IMG/VR virus record: IMGVR_UViG_3300001450_005500
Coordinates: 1 to 64,000 of that record
Reading direction: 5' to 3' (one strand)
Source of the DNA: a virus
Length of the DNA: 64,000 nt
The translations under genes were made by a program, and so were the position numbers. Of the stretch, positions 63,101-64,000 are shown in pieces. Numbering within the stretch: position 1 is the stretch's first letter; each line of letters begins with the position of its first letter. The notes beneath the pieces were generated by a model. That model did not search any database. It saw nothing but the letters and a program-made list of their open reading frames with translations, and had not been told where the DNA came from.

Positions 63101-64000
63101 TTTTAGGTAAAGAACGTAATTTCGGATTACAAGATGTTTACGTGCGTACAACTAAAAGTAAAAAAACAGGTAGAAATCCTTATGACTTTAGCAGTATAAA
63201 AGTGAGATCTGAAAATGTAAATGCTCCTATGGATTTAAACTTCAGTGAAAACAATCCATTCTCTTGGGCCAACTCTGCTATTAATATGTTAGCTGAAGCT
63301 GAGGCTTTAGTTAATAACAGTATGGGGCAAAGTAACATATTAGGGCCTAAAGGTAAATCTTACTGGTTGTATTCTTTAAATAACTATTTATCTAAGTTTT
63401 CTAATAAACTTAATGCTTCTACATATGAAGGAGAACAGTTATTAAATGATAGATGGTCTAAAAGTTCCTCATGGTTAAAATCTATATTAGCAGGTAACGC
63501 CATTAAAGTAAGAACTTTTAATAACTTAAAATTATCTAACTCTAAAGATGAGGGTACTTCAAATACTGAATTAACTCCATCACAAGAGCATGCATTTAGA
63601 ATAAATTCTACACTAGATGGTATAGCTAGGCAAAAAGGTCTTTTATCGCCTCCTACTATGGCTGATAAATCTATTTGGAATCTTATAGAAGGAATGTCTG
63701 TATATGACGTATTTGAAAATTCTGATACAGGATTTGAATTAAAACCAGACGGCACTATAAGATTAGGTGACAATATATCTAGAAAAATAGCATTATACGC
63801 AGCGTCTGAGATTTCTAGAGTACAAGCAGTTACCGAAGAATTATTTGGTAAAAATAAATTAAATGACACGGAGCTTACAAATTATTATCACTATAATGGT
63901 AATAATGAAGATAATACACGTAATAGAGACTCTGCAAATGGACTTAAATTTATATTATTCCCATCTTTAACTAGTAAATTTCTTAAAGAAGCAGGGATAA
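57127..64000 (+). CDS. giant virion/ejection protein with zincin motif (3' end outside window)
   Basis: At least 2291 codons without a stop, starting at ATG 57127, 2 nt after the previous stop. A charged coiled coil (about 150-210) is followed by glycine-rich hydrophobic segments (PPVVTLGGMLAGGGFAYKM near 280 and GGLLGLFMGGGISLAQNAL near 515), suited to membrane insertion. A zincin-like metallopeptidase carries AEYHEAYHAVE (HExxH at 1471-1475) with a downstream EIRAEEYRMY (1530-1538) as possible third ligand, like the peptidases of phage polyvalent proteins. Crass-like genomes place giant virion RNA polymerase and ejection proteins here, but no polymerase motif is visible in this part. A GG motif (RKNGGLMGA) lies near 769. 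Confidence 0.75.
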   Translation, partial: MSKKQYRPIDKYDEAMENMEVNQSETNREFLQDNPIIQNDYDDRMDNLYKIDNKGLKDIKNIYDTADDETIKILRNRQNDENLDAILTSPYIADNTPTYIAPKGTPGYANLFEQQSDPRNTWNQIWNSADRIHGDAIKYNILTDELELKDILKEKSELQKQENLIKGFEKDQQDAKRLSEIEKQAAELQSEIKKNKLELQETEKGIAERPVDAMFSAEGRRLMDEESSDFTDYWMSGEMGEDIGGAMSDFKMLSMALATGYGSNKLAKYAKRLPGAWGKVIPPVVTLGGMLAGGGFAYKMRQHESDAEAYGAYEQRVKDLEARHLLTTGQPPTAKQKESIQGEAIKGMKSMHQQNMNLLAGDFAQVSMMFVPWGKVMSPFVAAGSKIPGVAAAGSKLSTGMNKLPKWAWNPRNANRLRTMGRAVPIMGANGFWEGFEEGYQYTLADDYKQGKYDEYDPGFFENLPPSFDATVGSVPGVYNTLVGNPVRGLFGFTEHRDNNRTDSKEFRNAVRAGGLLGLFMGGGISLAQNALDFAENKTVKAKYQEEYNLINDNLDKYYDSQQRSDRADILYNVFEKDGGKRLTRALRSHEEYTQQEGLTDKSDMVEYGKVNKEVADLKSYYDLLQGDKYKNLTKEDKVDALKAFSHMRHVSETNISEAAIAEKEASRIAKKARKSFPSDEQFNLWQLAMNVMSLKAIGASHKKVKPGKEKYGSAAYTKFVNSSFIKANNKLLKEAEAELKAKMKELGVKTIPEISENKTYTDALVRKNGGLMGAAIIAPQLMDMQDANKAFKIKKNPFYMDMKAWKKATDAYNKRKTKEINDYLNSTKAKDQNINEGDIVWARSGNLKGKYVRKFGINGIENKDGFHPLDAEDFASMERRILDKDKVKDIVSNSNKQRTSTKVEKNKDSQDTQPVVDASNTQDDTKKQLKEDKLVLKQRSDQDLSTPVSFSAQNEDFSYKHHPNIQAGKEDDAVNKFVNSRSREDLKNLIVQIIDINTEGAPSNINELISRKEPIDENVDLRTANAKSQFGRNVKVKIKLIDPKTNQSVETYLYNIVSTSEIEESDNIVTTFKNILNARILNNGPLYGSVSYVDFGKFNNIPGQQGKISKLFGNNKPHLAINDGKGITDGINPYFTVTEDGVGRGRLYAIFTDPVDNTTIPVKLNNRNLTKEETNELFEIVEKFLNSTTQDPFTFTSLYKDTGLTVSQYMNLLTFVNDNTDLADDQFDLNAASATTFGFNPSTSTRSAHFQFGNLTINKNMLDQERSKARTAFMNHVSKFKKRHAHAAGINSSIFDIPFIASTGVTEFTFLGKVYKKGVNDNYNSDFVEADRVLTTDLEVLSNGRIQKDRRLVIDIYEFTGKPSVLKNEDKINELPEDLKGVDTTPVNDEEFNPDMFDQPMEIILEPSPTELLNPKEARAYLDKVLGTAVPVRVKDKLVKLGSNGMEVYAAFTKGVIELSKMAPKGAEYHEAYHAVETSYLTSSEIAALNAETRLKHGKPTDATISEIQKKYPTWELTKNTAESIALSEIRAEEYRMYETAIQDDRITFKNLGAKLKRWFNELIDYLVPMFSTTTAAKIYSRISRGHYRKNSNKILSLSINNLSQSIEETALEEAGFSISDRNAIATSLIYALVTNKGLKNIKNLTDIKITDNILKGYLNYIQKIRKEAGNQSVANNLEIIKDNIKYFFDAETNKGLVPDILSQYKIKLETDEDTKGNKDVSQAMSSHFEYSGKDNASTNTKILLSFLAKRNKRGEEIVDARTGLTEIERFSTVWNTIEKSLADITSYAEYNSQNELVVYNAYDLMMKSLERLSELVPTFTGLSSKIKNLEENDQIRFFNAFSKASMNFVTGITDKWSYQLQEEGGELMNIEQSNTRFIDPAVQGRKFAIRKEWLEGLKNKKFFILKEEEENLDVNTPVLETILKSWDIMKKGYMSELKRMNRDMDLKVSEEYKSELISNLKVSGISLSTMGLDVLLKAEATEAESLKTLFLGKERNFGLQDVYVRTTKSKKTGRNPYDFSSIKVRSENVNAPMDLNFSENNPFSWANSAINMLAEAEALVNNSMGQSNILGPKGKSYWLYSLNNYLSKFSNKLNASTYEGEQLLNDRWSKSSSWLKSILAGNAIKVRTFNNLKLSNSKDEGTSNTELTPSQEHAFRINSTLDGIARQKGLLSPPTMADKSIWNLIEGMSVYDVFENSDTGFELKPDGTIRLGDNISRKIALYAASEISRVQAVTEELFGKNKLNDTELTNYYHYNGNNEDNTRNRDSANGLKFILFPSLTSKFLKEAGI

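Overview
The window is part of an AT-rich tailed-phage genome. It contains the whole head and tail assembly region and has no bacterial housekeeping genes, tRNAs, CRISPR array or insertion sequence. The host is most likely an aquatic or marine member of the Bacteroidota (Flavobacteriia-like). The evidence is TAnnTTTG-type promoter boxes, A-rich leaders in place of Shine-Dalgarno sites, Cys-framed GCTDP...NYNP...DDGSC modules, and a phage protein with a type IX secretion (T9SS) C-terminal sorting domain. Gene content and order resemble the crAss-like podoviruses (Crassvirales): large terminase, portal, scaffold, capsid protein, two neck-type proteins, IHF-like protein, tubular-type protein, giant tail-hub-type protein and giant ejection-type proteins. 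This placement rests on recognising sequences by eye, not on a search.

Layout. (1) Bases 1-5050 form a leftward transcription unit of eight small genes that ends at a textbook intrinsic terminator (197-236). None has a TAnnTTTG box. They include a membrane-anchored RNA-polymerase alpha-CTD-like protein and two proteins with a shared acidic C-terminal motif. About 2.5 kb of the left 5.8 kb is non-coding and holds many short perfect hairpins. (2) Bases 5050-5813 are the divergent control region. They hold hairpins, an operator-like 16-bp palindrome at a promoter, a tiny 25-codon membrane-peptide unit with its own terminator, and the main rightward promoter. (3) Bases 5814-10438 carry a dense run of small genes: winged-helix protein, HU-like protein, Zn-ribbon proteins, GroES-like co-chaperonin, M15 peptidoglycan peptidase and a putative decoration protein. 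(4) Bases 10414-23474 are the head module: TerL, portal, an ADP-ribosyltransferase-like plus lysozyme-like fusion, scaffold, major capsid and neck proteins. A hairpin cluster closes it. (5) Bases 23638-37385 hold tail and adhesin proteins. Among them is an envelope cassette: outer-membrane barrel-like protein, thioredoxin-like protein without its cysteines, T9SS-secreted repeat protein, small membrane coiled coils and a 3TM-type holin. (6) Bases 37432-57124 encode a metallophosphoesterase, neck and tail-hub proteins and large virion proteins, one ending in an M15 peptidase. (7) From 57127 a giant open frame with an HEAYH zincin motif runs off the window.

How the genes fit together. The leftward and divergent region looks regulatory or early. 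The rightward genes look like one long virion and lysis programme started from host-type promoters at 5764-5794, 8830, 12466, 18087 and 37397. The least familiar features are four copies of a vWA-like domain spread over three virion genes, the envelope cassette with T9SS cargo, the hairpin-rich left arm, and a basic/aromatic-GG motif recurring across virion proteins.
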